DNA of 64,000 bases from Blumeriella jaapii (Eukaryota > Ascomycota > Leotiomycetes > Helotiales > Drepanopezizaceae), in the NCBI GenBank assembly GCA_009599575.1, contig VWND01000004.1, positions 550,001 through 614,000 of the forward strand, given 5' to 3'. Positions 32,754 to 46,082 of the stretch are shown piece by piece. How positions within the stretch are numbered: the first letter of the stretch is position 1; every line of letters begins with the position of its first letter. The notes under the pieces were generated by a model, which was not told the DNA's origin, did not search any database, and saw only the letters and a list, made by a program, of their open reading frames with translations. The position numbers and the translations under genes were made by a program.

Positions 32754-34755
32754 CTACCACGCAGGAAAAGCTGCCCCATCACCTCTCAAATCACTCCCTG
32801 CAGAATAGACCACCCGTCCATCCTCAACCGTACATCTTATAAGCTGACCCCTGCCAAACAGGCTTCGCTGGGCCCCCTTCACAATCTGTGCATTGTGACC
32901 CATCTTCTGCAATTGCTCTCTCACCTCCTCCCCCACTCCCTCTTCCAGGTAAAGGACTTGATCCATCACTTCCCCCTGATCGGGCATGCCGGCTCCAATA
33001 CAAATCCTCGGCGCATCAAGCGCGGTCTGCGCACTATGCTTGAACGCCAACATGTTCAGCAGCACCTGTACATGTCCCTGCGGCTGCATGAAGCCTCCCA
33101 TCACTCCATACGCCGAATGTAGACTCCCATCCGCGGCGTTCGTAACCATCGCCGGAATGATAGTATGGTACGGCCGCTTCCTCGGGGCCAGGACATTCGG
33201 ATGGTCTGGATCGAGACTGAAATTCGCGCCTCGGTTTTGGAGTGTGAAGCCACACCCATGGGGGATGGCGGCCATGCCAAAGCCCCCGTAGTTCGAGTTG
33301 ATGAACGAGATTGCGTTTCCGCCACGGTCGCTGACTGCGAAGTAGACGGTGTCTGAGTGGTTGAAGGCGGGACCGCCGTGGTGCTGTACGTGTGAGGCTT
33401 TCTTGGGATCGAAAAGTTTAGATCTCTCGGCCAGGTACTCATTGGCGAGCAGGCTCTTGACTGGAACCGTGACTTCGTTCGGGTCGGTGACCCACCAGAC
33501 GGCGTCGGCGAAGGCGATGTGTAAAGCCTCCACCACGGCGTGAATGTACGCCGTTGAATTATGGCTCATTTCCTCGAACCTGGGAATCGTCCCGTTCTTC
33601 TCCAGTTCTTCCAGGATACCGAGAGCCATGAGGGCGACGATACCCTGTCCATTCGGCGGGTGTTCCCACAACTCTACCTCGTCTCTGAATGTCAGGGAGA
33701 TGGGATCGACGCGTTCGGTACCAAGCTCCAAGTGATGAAGCAGATCCTCACACTCGAGGTGCCCACCGAGATCTTGCACCACCTTCACAATCTCATCCGC
33801 AATCCTACCTGTGTAAAAGCCTTTCTTCCCCTCTCGACCTAGAGTGCGAAAGGTTCTTGCGAGATTGGGGTTATGCATCAACTCGCCGGCCTTTGGAGCG
33901 CGATAGCCGTCGCTGGCGGAGGGATCCTTCTTCAGCATCTCGGCGAAGTTGGGCGATGCCTCTCTGAGTTTGGTCTCGCCGGAGGCCCACTGCGTGCCAG
34001 AGATACTTAGTTGAAAGGATACTGCACTTGCGAGAGGTCGTGCTTACAAAGCCAGCTGTGAGTTCAGAGACTGGGAAGCCCTTCTCGCCCAGTTCGACGG
34101 CGGGAGAGAGAATCTCCTCGAGAGTTACGTTTCCGGACCCAAAGATATCTATCGTGTCAGTCCTACATGAAAGTCAGTGTCTACATTTCTGGACCTTCCG
34201 GAAGAAGCAAGTGTTCCGTCCACCTCCTGTAGTCGGGAGTCTATAACTTACCATCCAGCTGGAGCGCCAGGCACAGTCACGCTCTGTACGCTCGTCATAG
34301 GAATCTCCCCGCGCTCTCCTTCAGGAATACCCAAATCCCCTCGAATCCTATCCAGTGTGCACTTCACGCCTGATCGTCCGGATCCATTCAGGGCAGAGAC
34401 CTTCTTGGTCTTGGCATCGTAGAAGAGGCAAAACATGTCGCCGCCAATGCCCGTGCTACATGGCTCGGTCATGTTCATGCCAGCAGCTAGAAGACACCAG
34501 GATCATTAGCTACCCGTCAACGTCAAAGTGCTGGGTACTTTACGGACCAACTGCTACCGCTGCATCCTACGCGTTGTTTAGCAATGGCTTGATTTAGAAG
34601 CGAGCGGGAAGACGTACTGCGGCATTACCCCCTTTCGCGAGGATCTGAAGTCCGCATTGAGCAGCGAGAGGCTGCGTGCAAGCTACAATCCCGTTTGTAG
34701 AGTGGACAACACTTCTCCGGCTTGGAAAGACCATGAAGTCCGAGTAAGAAGCCAT
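32754..34755 (-). CDS. Gamma-glutamyltransferase, YwrD-like cytosolic type
   Basis: Five exons, 34618-34755, 34548-34566, 34252-34486, 34048-34162 and 32754-33989, give 580 aa with all phases consistent. Exon 2 is a 19-nt micro-exon. Ntn-hydrolase of the GGT family: a precursor cleaves itself before a Thr that becomes the nucleophile, then cleaves or transfers gamma-glutamyl groups from glutathione and related peptides. Family blocks: [59 protein letters not shown] and NSNYGGFG. The likely nucleophile is Thr of [11 protein letters not shown] (about residue 383). The DTVYF form resembles bacterial YwrD rather than the TTH of classical GGTs. No signal peptide or membrane anchor precedes the catalytic part, unlike vacuolar or secreted GGT, so cytosolic location is inferred. 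Substrate uncertain. Confidence 0.88.
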
Positions 34756-36275
34756 CTTGACAGCGCCAAGACGGGGCTTCAGCTATCGCTATATAGAGTA
34801 GCTTTAAGATGTGACCAAGGACAACGAGTGGTTATATTGTGAAGGCTCAACTTATTCAACACGCAGTCGTACTGGAGCAATGCTTGGAGTTCCAATGTCG
34901 CCTTTCATGTTCTCTCCCACTCTTGTAGGCGATCCTCGGTTAGCACCAGAAGCGTCATTCAGTAAGATATCTACGGCTCGTGATTATTAAGCTTGAATAA
35001 CCAAGAGCGGCAAATCCGTACGCGCAAAAGCTTGTTATGGCTTCTACACATGTCGATCTCCCTTGTTAAATTATACTTGCCGATTGGCTTTTACTGATAG
35101 CGTGAATACTACAGACACGTGATATGATCCACGATCGCTCTTCCGAGCCTCGCCTAAACAAAGGGGACGCCTACCTAGGCATGGTAAACATTGAGATAGA
35201 TGAAGGCTATAGATACACGTATCGCGCTCAATCCATACAACCCATAGCATGTACATGTTGCCTGTGCGGAAGGGGACTCCCTGAAACCGACGAATGGGGA
35301 GCGTCGGCGAGGTCCTAATTCTCCAAACAGGCGATGATGCCGATTGTGGTGGTAAGGGCTTTTTGATAGAGAGCGAAGAGGGTCTCTTCGTCTTTTCAAT
35401 CATGCACCGATGATGAAGGGAACAGCAGCATGTTTCCCTGCTGCGACCAACGCCTCTGGAGAAGCAGCGAAAAATATGAATCCATAGCGTGGCAGATACG
35501 ACAGAGCTGCTGATAGATAGCTCAAAAGCCCAGAGACCGAGGTCGCAGCATTGAGAACGTCTTTTGTGGCTTGGAGTCCACAAACAGGCCAGCCGGAAGG
35601 CCGCTGAAGAGCATCTACCTGCAGACACAAGTTGATCATAGACGGGTTAAGCCCTGGGGCAATTGAGCGTGAACTTTTGATGACCTTATCGACTTAGGCA
35701 TTCGTGAATATCCCAGCTGTATCCTGAGCATTCAAGCAAGGTTCGAAAGTAACGGAAAATTGTTTACCCAGGTTTCATGCACTTGACGTGCTCGATGAGA
35801 ATGGGACTGGGAAATGCGCCGTGACTGAATGATGTTCCGATCTGTGTAATCAACCAATGAGTGAAACCCTTGCTCTCGCGTGTGGTCGGCCTGGAACACC
35901 GTAACTGCGAGACAGATAGGCAGTACTGTATACTATTGATGAGATGATATGTACAACACAAGTCAAGTAAAAAAAGGAACAACTTCAGCACTCCTTGCTG
36001 AAAACACCATTGTGTACTCGTACCTGAAATGTGGAGGTCTGGACGCAAATCCGAAGAAGCCGACACAGCAAAAACTGCTAGCACGATAAAATAAAAGTGG
36101 CTGCATTAATCCGTTCAGTGCAAGAGCTTGTGACGACTCAGCTACTTGCTCCGCCGAGCTGACTGATACTATGAATGTGAGAATAAAACCCACTCGAAAC
36201 AAAGGGTATTTATTGCGCTCACGCCCGACTCCAAATACGCCCGAATCAACATTATTCCCAAATACACAATCATAA
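34756..36275. other. Intergenic region with possible coding relic
   Basis: About 1.5 kb between the gamma-glutamyltransferase start and the TEL1 stop. On the minus strand, two short stretches look protein-like: about 35400-35600 (LPRYGFIFFAASPEALVAAG, followed by a Lys/His block ending VPFIIGA) and about 35764-35840 (IGTSFSHGAFPSPILIEHVK). They could be exons of a degenerated or unannotated gene, but I cannot assemble a full model. A TACTGTA site lies near 35921-35932. Confidence 0.4.
35400..36084 (-). pseudogene. Possible fragmentary coding sequence, family unknown
   Basis: Two minus-strand segments with protein-like composition are separated by a likely intron or decay. The downstream one (about 35400-35600) encodes about 65 residues rich in Ala, Leu and Ser, ending VPFIIGA then stop, preceded by a TCTGCAG acceptor-like site. 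The upstream one encodes IGTSFSHGAFPSPILIEHVK followed by CMKP and a GTAAAC donor-like site. No start codon or domain could be tied to them. It may be a pseudogene fragment or noise. Confidence 0.3.
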
Positions 36276-39200
36276 TTATGCATACGCAGCCCAACCTGTA
36301 GATAATCGGTAAGCAATGAAAGATTGCTATACACAGAGAGAGCATACCTCCAAATAACAACGCCAGGTTCTTTTCGTCGGTAGCTTGAGTAATAAGATCG
36401 TTCACAGTTGCTGTGACACTCAAGGTGTTGGACAGCTTTCTTTCGACCATCGCAAGAGCTCGAGAAGCCTCCCCTGCCTCACTCACACCGTCCTTGCGTT
36501 CTCCGGGATTTGCAACATCTGCGGCCAACGCCACACTCTCGCCCTGTTGTACCTTGGCCATACGGTTAGGGGTTAGGGACCAGCTATAGAGAGGATCGTA
36601 TCGGAGCACGTCGAGGATGGTCATGATAGTGTAGCTCTCCTTCCTCAGCGCCTCTAGAGTAAACTCGCAGCAACGGCGGAAGACTCCTTCTGTCTTAGTG
36701 ATGCCCATTCCATCCACAATGTCCCGGGTCAAACGGAAAGGCACCGTTTCAGGAATTGGAAGAATTCGGCCATTTTCAAAGGCGATCCCAAGATCGATAT
36801 GCACAACCTCTCCATTCTTCGCATCTAGCAAGATGTTGTGGCCATGTCGATCGCCGAGGCCAAGGACATGACCAAGAATTGAGATTGCCGCTGTGCTTCT
36901 TGTATATGCTAGTCTTCGCACAAACCATTCGTCTGGGTTCGTAAATTTCTCCGTAAAGAAATATCTCATAGCGGGGCGGAACTTGTTTGTGATCTCGCGA
37001 TACTTCTTTAACCTCACCTCAGGCGACTGGTGCTGTACTTGTGCGATCCCCGCTCGGCAGTGACTGCTTTTCATATCTTTGGGATGATACCTCTCATGAG
37101 CAGGCATCAAGAAGTCGTGAAGAGGTTGAGTATTCTGCACGAATTCTATGACGCCAGCGGCGTCGGTGATGGGAACGACGCCATAAGTGCGAATTTTCAG
37201 GTTCCTCTGGCGAGTGGACTTATTGGTTTTGAGAAGTTCGCTGACTTGAGCAAATACCTGTTCCATAATTGCGTCTTGACGCAGATCGTCATTTCCCCCT
37301 TTCACCTGTATAACATCAGCTGCTTTTCATGCTCGGTACGCGTTAGAAGCTTACCAACTGCTTGTATTTCTCCCCAGTGTTCGTAAGAGCATCAACAATT
37401 TTCGGGGTGCTGACACCGGAAGCAATCGAAAAGACATTTCCCAAATTCACCACGACAGGTAGCTTCGAATAGTCCTTGTTCGCCGAGAGAGGAATCTGCA
37501 TTGTCGAAGGAGGCAGCTTTAGTTTTCGCAGACCGTTGCTGAGATAAGTTGCGGCTGCCGAGTCTTTTGTGGATATCTTTCTCCCGGACTTGTACTTGTC
37601 GTCGGCCTCTTTGGCTAGTTTCTCGTAGAGTCTATTGGCAGTCTGCAGTGCTACCCATTTCTCCGCAACACTCGATTGTGCAAGACATTTAGCCACCTTC
37701 ACCGCTGCTTGTCTCCTTGAAACGGAAGATTCGTCGTCTGTATGATACTTGCTTTTCACTCCCGCGTAGATTTGATACATTCCATGGAATGGATGATCGG
37801 TACAGATCTGTAGAACGAGATTGAAGAGAAGCTTCTGAAACTTTGCGTCCGATTCTTGTAGTCGAGAAGAGAGCTGATTCATAAGAGGTGCAAATTTGCG
37901 GCTGGGTACGTTGCTCAAGTATTTGGAGACAGCGTCATTGGCATCTTGTTCTTCGGAATGCTTCATCCATAGCGCACAAAAGCGCAAGGCGTTACGATCA
38001 TAGTCGTCGCATGCAGCCAGAGCTAGCAAATAATTTTCGAGACACCTTCTCAAAAAGGTGCCTCTGTTTTCATTATGGCGATCAAGCTCGGCGTGGTCAA
38101 GCTTCGACCAGGTTTGGTGTTTTTTCAAAGCGCGATTGTTCGACTCCTTCTGCTGCCTCGATGTGTTGCTGGGCATTTCTCTAATTGCCTTTTCCCATTC
38201 CTTGACCTCGGCGTCTTTAAGCTTGGTAAGCTTTTCCAGTCTCTCACCGTCTTCCAGGCTGTTCGGGTCGTCGAGTTGCTGATCACAGAACACCGCAAAT
38301 TCACGAAAGACTTGACCTGCCTCCACGCCTTCGGTTCGCCCCCGTAATTCTTTCAGAGCCGGATGAAAATACTTATCAACTACTGCCTCGGCCTTTTCTA
38401 GGCGTGCAAACGAGATTTGAAATCCGATTTTGATCAGAAGCTCCGACCTAGTTACAGCAATGGTTTGCTTGTCGAGCACTTGTTGGTCGTCCAAACTCTG
38501 AAGCATACCTATAGATGAAGCCATCTCACCCTGATCCCACAGAGCGTTTGCAGCCTCCAGATAAATTGCGACTTCTGGGCTTACACCAACTTCATGGCAA
38601 GGCTTGATTAGATCCATCATAGATGTAGCCAGGGACAGCGACTCTTGTAGAGCGCCGTGAGCACGATTCACAGTCGAGGCTAGCAGAGCAGTTCTAACCT
38701 CGACAATCCTTGTGTCAATTGGTTTAAGGCTCATGAGTTGTTGCAAACGCGGCACATGATTCAATATGCTTAGCGTCGTACCTCTACAGGACAATATCTG
38801 GCTGATGTCGTCGAAGCTAAAAGCGTGTTAGGTAATGCTTCACAATGATAATTGGGTACATGCCTTCCCGTTTTCATCCAAGTGGAACGATCTTTGAACC
38901 TCGCCAGCATCTCCTCAAATTGCAATGAGCCCCGAGATGTCAGGACCTCATCCATTTCAACCAGCGCCGCCAATGTTTGCAGTGAGCTGTGTAACGCCGT
39001 TGCAGTCAAATCCTTCTGGACAAGATTTCGCATGGTGTTCCTGAGTCCCTCATCCACAGCAAGCAGTATAGATTCTTCGTCCGAGGCCATGTGGATCGTT
39101 TGGAAGGCTTGGTAAATTGTCACAGGATCGCTGCCTCCAGTGCTAGGCACCGGTATATCCCACTGCTCCAGCTTTCTAGCTGTGCGAAACATCGACTCGA

Positions 39201-42200
39201 GGGCGGCAGGTGTCACCCCAACAATCTGTTGGGTTTGAAGGAGTGAAGAGGACAAACCACTTTGATTGAGAATATCCAGAGCTTTGACCATTGACTGAAC
39301 GTCTTGAGCTGTGGCGGGATTTTGGCGTCGGAGATGGCTGTCGTATTGAGCGCCTCTGAATGCCAGAGTCTTTGCACCATCTTTCTCGTGCTCAAATCGC
39401 GCTAGAATGGTACTCAGACTTGCCTTTTGCTGAACCCCATAGTACGAATCAGGTTCGTCAATATTTTCAAAAATAGTCAAAAGAAGTTCCGTCGGAAGCT
39501 CGACAACTCCTGAGCTGCCTCTGGTGCTGGAAGAGCGCCGTGAGGTTTGGGCAGGTGCAGAACAGAACTCCTCGGCGAAGAGAAGTGAGGTTTTGTACAT
39601 GCCACAATGTGAAGCTGCCTTGGCGACGGTCAGAAAATCGACATCAAGCCAACGCGATCGGTCTGCCATGCACTTCTCTCCAGGCAGTGGCTGTGTTCGG
39701 AGATACAGGATAGCGTTGAGCAGCGTCTTGAGATTGTCCTTGTTGATGTCCTGGCCGCAGTCGAGCCATTGCCCAAACGCAGAAGAGAGCTTCTTCCTCC
39801 AGTCTAGCTGCTCCTGCACAGGGGCAGATATAGCCAGATGAACAATAAAAGGAAATGCACGCTCGGGGAACCCGGAAACCTTGCGTAATATCGGGACCAA
39901 GGCCTTTAGATGAGGTTCTTTGGGCAAAGATTGAGCAATTGTAATAGACAAGTCCCGCAGCCAATTAGTTTTGAAAATGGCTTCTGAACTTAACGCTTGG
40001 CTTGCTGGAACCTGGTCAGTCGAGAGGTTACAGACATCGGATGGTGGAATCTGATAAGGGTCCCAAAATGAAGCGTTTATGAGAGACGGTGAGAGGACAT
40101 TTTGATAAGTCATATCATCAGACGTCGACAAGATGACACGCAATGCAGTCTCAGCTAAACCGGCATTGTCAGTAGCTGGTGCCAATGTCAGATCTCTCAA
40201 TAAATTCAGTAAGCAGAATGTAGAAGATGCGTGGTTATCGGTGTGCATAGCAAGCTCTGCTATCTGGGCCAAAGTGGATTCTTGTAGAAGTTCTTCATGT
40301 ATCAATCCAGATGCGGCAAAAGCTCTGCCCATAACTCTTGCTGCCCATGACAAATACGCATGATTCGTTGGCCCCCGGCAAGACCTCCAGATAACGGCAG
40401 CATAGTCAATAGAGTGGTCATCTCGTCCCAGAACATCGTTGCGGAATGTTATTGGTGTTCGAAATTCGGAGGTGAGCATGGAGAGTGCAAGTTCTCTAGA
40501 TGGCCGATCCAATAAGACACCGCCATTGCGTTCGTCATTGAGCAGCTGAATTAGAAGGCTACTCTCTTTCGAATCCTTGTCGGCGGTGCCTACACCGGTT
40601 GTGAGAGCCGCTTGAACAAGCTTTCGAAAGTCGGACCCTATCTTGCCTTTCAGAGCTGGCGAGTTGTATTTCCTTAGGTACTCCTCAACCCAGCTTTGGA
40701 AATCCCGCGCCTTCGATAGGGTACATTGATGCTCACTTTCTTGCGTGGTACTAGGTCTTTGAGAATCGAAGATCCGGCGCAGTGATCCCAACATAGCCAA
40801 AGAGATACCAGCAACGAAAGTAGGATGGTGAAGCAGTTCCGAGGCGCCAGTATTCATGAGGTATCTGACCATACCAGATGCGTCTTCTGCACACTCGGCA
40901 TTGCTGATGAAGGGTCGAATAGATTGTATGAGCATTTTGACAGGATATCCCTCGGTCGCAGCATTGCCAGCCAAAGCAATCAGGATTTGAAGCTTTTTCA
41001 ATACAGTGCATGCATGCAGAGAACCGAGGGCCGGATACACGCTGTTTAGCAATTTCCTCGCGATTGAAATGATGACAGCTGGCGTGTAGAGGTGCTTCAG
41101 ATCATGGCCTGCTCGTGAGCATACGTATTGAAGCCATGCTTGTAGGTGTCTGACTTTGAAGTGAGGTTGTTGCGTCGGGGGCAGCGTTTGGTGGGTCGGG
41201 TTCGAAGATCTAATTTGGGCAAGTACCTCCCCGGCGTTGGTAAGTGCTGGATCTCTCGAGAAGTACTTCTCGGCAGATGTGACACTTTCGATGATATTAA
41301 AAAAGATCGCAATAATGTCCACGAAATGAAGGTTGAGACATTGGTGAAAGAACTCTACACCTAGTTGCTTTTTCATGCGTTTGAACCCAGTGACCCAGTC
41401 CTCTCTGCCACTAGATGAAGACATGTCGTGAGCAACAGAATATGCTATGATTTTGGCGAAACTTTTCTTGATCAGAGCATTGTAGTCAGAATTGATGCTC
41501 TCCGCTAGACGCCTTGCGGCCATGTCTTCTCCGCGCATGATCATCAACGCCACTGCTTCTTCCTGAGCCTCCTCGATAAGTTCGTTCAGACTCGCATACC
41601 CAAAAATCCGAAAAGGTATGTCCTCGATCTTTTTCTGTACATTTTCATTCTTTCCATCGGCCGTGTCTAGCCATGTGTACAGAATTTGCGACCTGAACAA
41701 AGCGAATAGATCTTTAGGCTTATCAACCTTCAAGGCAGAGGCAACTTCTGTCATACATCTTGTGGCGTGTTCAATGCAACTTGGAAGTAAACCGGGTGCC
41801 TCAAAAATATAATAGATACAGCGACGAAGTAACGTGGGCCATCTGGAGGCAAGCCTCGCGAAGACGTAGAGACGGAAGAAAATACCTTCAGGTCGATCCT
41901 GATCTTGTGGTAATCTCTCGGAAACATCTTGGAAAACACTGTCGTGGTCTTTGAGTATAAAGATCTCAAAAATTTGCGGGATGCGATTGCCAACGTAGAA
42001 TTTGACGGACATGGTGCCACGTTGTAAGATTTCGAAGAGGCTAGATCGAGGCGATGGCGTTGGCTGATCTCTTGAGGTTCCATATTCTGGATTTGAGCGC
42101 ATGAGGCACAGAAGTAGCTCAACTATGCCTTTCTGCACGTGTGGAGAAGACAAGTCTTTTTCATGGGAATGTTCAATGAAGAAGTCATGCAGTTGGGATG

Positions 42201-45200
42201 CCGCATTGGCTGCTTCGTTGTCTTCCTCGGCGAGCCAAAACATACCCAGGCCAACGAGCGCTTCCAAGCACATCCCCATAGCTACTTCGCATTGCAGATA
42301 GTCTTTTTCCTGTAAAACCAGACCTATACGTTCAAGTATCCGGGCTGCACCGGGGCAATCAATGTCTAGGTCTGATGCAATGACGTGCTTCAAGAGGCGT
42401 CGACTTGACAGGAATTGCTGCGTATCGAGAGTATCCACATAGTTCATGAACAGAGGCACGATACCTACGGGACCTGGTGTAGCAGTCATCGCCGCAATCA
42501 CGAATAGCTGACCTATAGCCACAAGATAGAAAGAACCGGTCCAGGTATCAAGCCAGTCACTCTTCCTAGGCATGGCTTTTCCCTGTCCGTCTGGCTTGGA
42601 ATGGGCCTCTCTGATAACGAAATCATCATCAACATCCATCGGATCAACGTCAGAACCCGGCGCTCTGACGCTGGTATCAACGTGAGACTGCTTCAGCGTG
42701 TCCGCCAACCTGACGAAGAATTCAAGTAGATGAGGGCTATTTTCCGACAGCTGGCGAATCTCACTAGACGTGCAGGGTGGTAAATAAGGTTGGACAGCTT
42801 GGAGCAATGCCTCTCTGAGACCGTGGGCCCTTTTGACATCTTTTGTAAATGCTTCCATTAGAAAATCCGCAGTCCCGTTGGTAAATTCTCGTATGTCCGA
42901 TTCCAGGTTGTGCAGCTGGGGAAGAGTTGTGCTGGTAAAATGTGACATCAACAGCAAGATCGTGATGCAACTATAAGCCACACCCCGAAACATATCTACG
43001 GACACCAGCGAAGAACGATCGACTAGGTAGGAATTCCAACTCTGTAGAATATCGCGGCATTTTGGTTGCATGAGCTCGAGAACTAGCTTACGGGCAGCTT
43101 GAAAGTGGGCGGTGCTAGTGATACAGACGACACTGCCAGGTTCCGAATATGCAGGGCAGGAGGGGCAGGACGACTCTGGGGTATCCACCGGTAATTCGTC
43201 CAGGAGCAATAGGTATCGGGTAGCTTGTTGGCTGTTCACATGCTGCTGCCATGCCAGGGCAAGTGGGCCACAAGGCATTGCTGCGACGGACGGTGAACTC
43301 ACCCTACGTAGCCCGAGGCATGTTCGAATCAAAGCCATGACGTGCTGCGGTTGGGCATTGAGAGAGTATCTAGGAGCAAATCCTCCCTCGTCTCCCCAGA
43401 GTCAGTAGATGGACCGGCAATTCAGTAGATCGAACATACCTGGAGTCCACCTAGAGAAAAGCCATCTTATAACATGCTGTGCAGTCGAGAGGCTTGCACC
43501 GGGGACTTCAGTAATTCTAGTGTGCAGCAGATCGTTCATGAGGAACATGCTGGAGTCACAGAGCACTACTGGTCCACTTATATCAGCTGATGTGACAATT
43601 GAACCTACGTCTTCACTGATGTCCTGGTATTGGACCAATTTTCTGGAAACGATTGCGTGAAGCTCGAGAGCGGCACTGCGGCATGTGGCCGAGAATGTCA
43701 AGGACCGAATGCCGAGCTGCCACAACTGCATCCAGTCTATTGAGTTAATATCCGCCACAGCCATTTGAGCAGTGCAACTGAAAAGACATCAACGAATATC
43801 TTACTGACGAAAAGAATCCCTCTTACCTTGCAACCGCCAGCAAAGCCCACGAAGTGATGTTCCCACGTTTGTCACCAGCACATGTATGTAATTGGGTTAG
43901 CAAATCTGATAGCCTGGCCGCTGAGATTTGGGTTTCTTGGAGGACAAATGGAATAATCTGTAGGCCTGCTAGCCGTAGACTTTCGTCTCTTGCTCTAAGT
44001 GGCTCGAGTAATCGATCTGGTACGCATTGCCGCTTCCGGTGATGTGTATCAACGTTGTCGGTCCCATCACCTGCAGCCGAGCGAACATACTCTTGACCAA
44101 CAGCCACAAGTCGCTCGACGATCCCAACACTTCGGAGGATAGCCCAATTGCGTTCGGCTTTGAGGTTGTGGGGCTTAAGTCTAAAACCGTACGAACAAAA
44201 TGGTGAGGCTGATTTACTGTCTTTCTTCCCAAAGTCGGACATGTCCAAGTCATCGAGTTGCAATTGATCCCGGTCTGATCGCTTGGCATAATCTGATTTC
44301 AACGCCTCCAAGAGCTCTTCGAGCATTGGTAATAAATCCGGGTGATTGTCGTCCTTGACAGCTCGTTCCAGGTGAAGGTGGACGAAAAAGAGAAATATCA
44401 ACATCTCATCTCTCACAGTATTTAATAGCTCGTCCTTTGCCAAAGCCTTTCCCTGCCAGAACCGACATATCACAGGAAGGGTATCTAGCGCAGCGGATTG
44501 GCAAAAGGTGATTCGTTCTTCCCGCGCAAAGCTAATGACAATGTTGAGGGTAGAAAAGGCAATTTGGTGCAGTTGACTTGCACTAGAGCCTTGCATGTGT
44601 AACAATCGGATTATGGTTTCCCCTGTCTCCGAGTATCTGTCGATCAGGGGTGCGTTGGAAGCGGAGAGGAGCAAGTATAGAGTTTGGGAGAGCTCTTCAA
44701 TGTTCTGTCTATTGAGCGAACCTTGGTGAGCACGTACGCGGCCAGACCTGGCCAGGGAAACAGAAGGATGGCTCGCTCCGGTACCTGAGTGACTTCGAGG
44801 CGAGTCGTCCTGCTCGTTCAGATAATCTTCCAGCCCTTGAAGACAGAAGTCGACAACGTGAAGCCAGGCCTCAGCTTCCATGCGCTCCACGTTGGGCTGG
44901 AACTCAAACAGTGCAGTTAGCGCCTTGAGACAATGCTGGACAAGTGGCTCATTGTAGCCTCCGTTCTCTCTGAAAATGGCCCTGAAGATGTGACCGACAA
45001 CATCCTGCACGGTCTTCTTCTTGAGCTCGTGTGCTCCAGTTTGGACGACTGTTCGTATGATGTCACCACAAGCTTCAAGCCGTGCCTCCGCTGTAGCTCT
45101 AGTGTTCTTCACTTTAGCGATGCTGTACACATCTAACTCGGCCGATGTCAGGTGAAAGACACTCTCGTAGACTTTTCGATATGCCTTGTCGGAAAGATGA

Positions 45201-45534
45201 GCACTAGGGGAAAGACATGCTTAGTCCGGGCTGAACAGAATTCTCGACAGAAGGCACCCACAGTTTTGCCCGGTTGTTCCTATCGAACAGAACTTTCAAG
45301 TCTGGTTGTTTTTAGGGTAGATCCTGTCATCTTCGTGGGTACGGGCGGTTTACCTTTAATTGCATCGCCGCGAGCTTTTTGAGTCGTGCCCCAACATGAT
45401 TCTAGGGAGATCAGTTCGGATTCAGGAATGCATAGAAAAGACACAGCCACAAGGAGTAGGGAAGAGGATTTGGAGACGTGCCTACCTAGAGCCCGGTCAA
45501 GGCGGACCTTGCTGCCGTCACGGTTACTGTCCAT
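36276..45534 (-). CDS. tel1: TEL1/ATM-type phosphatidylinositol 3-kinase-related protein kinase
   Basis: Nine exons: 45486-45534, 45354-45401, 45262-45301, 43827-45203, 43440-43777, 38864-43391, 37355-38816, 36348-37305 and 36276-36295. All phases agree and give 2939 aa, the normal Tel1 length. The N terminus, assembled over three tiny exons, has the TAN motif (RLDRALESCW and [14 protein letters not shown]). A long HEAT-repeat solenoid and FAT region (about residues 1900-2500) follow. The kinase domain has [23 protein letters not shown] (catalytic Asp and Asn) and HIDLGIAFE (DLG metal site). The C terminus is a FATC ending [13 protein letters not shown], split by the last intron. Tel1 is recruited by Mre11-Rad50-Xrs2 to double-strand breaks and telomeres and phosphorylates SQ/TQ sites. 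Intron 6 appears to be a GC-AG intron (donor GCATGT). The gene is head to head with NUP192. Confidence 0.95.
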
Positions 45535-46082
45535 GTCGCCGCGAGTCGCTCATGTACCAAGCCGGTGCTCATGGCCCGAATGGACTGTGAGGAGGCGTCG
45601 AGCCGGTTGGGTCGACGATGTTTGGTGATATGGGCCCGCGGCAAGTCGCGCTATCTTGTTGTGAGCAGGCAGTTGTTCCGAAGAGGTGAACACGAGATGT
45701 GAGTTTGGCCCAGGAAATATCAAGTTCGAGGAAAGCTCCTCATCGTACAGCACCTACAGTACGGTACTGCACCTCTCTCTGTGGCAAGGCTGGCCATCTT
45801 TTTTGTCGGCCGTGTGTCTTTGACTTGACCGCCTTCAGCCTCGCGGGACCGACGCGACTTTTTCGACTTTCAATCATCAATTCGCTTGGCATCCAGACAC
45901 TGGACATCCGCCAGCAGCATCCCCATCATTCTCCCTCCCGTACCGCGATCCCACCAGCACTTTCGACACCGAGAGATCAGGTCGAGTGGATACATGGGTC
46001 TTCTCTAGAGCTGCTGCCGTCCTATGCTGCATCAACGACGAACGACGCCCCGCCTGTGCCTTCCGGCGCATCGACCTGAACT
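45535..46082. promoter_or_regulatory. Bidirectional promoter between TEL1 and NUP192
   Basis: 548 bp separate the two ATGs. A CTACAGTACGGTACTG site lies at about 45754-45769, roughly midway. No other clear element seen. Confidence 0.6.
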
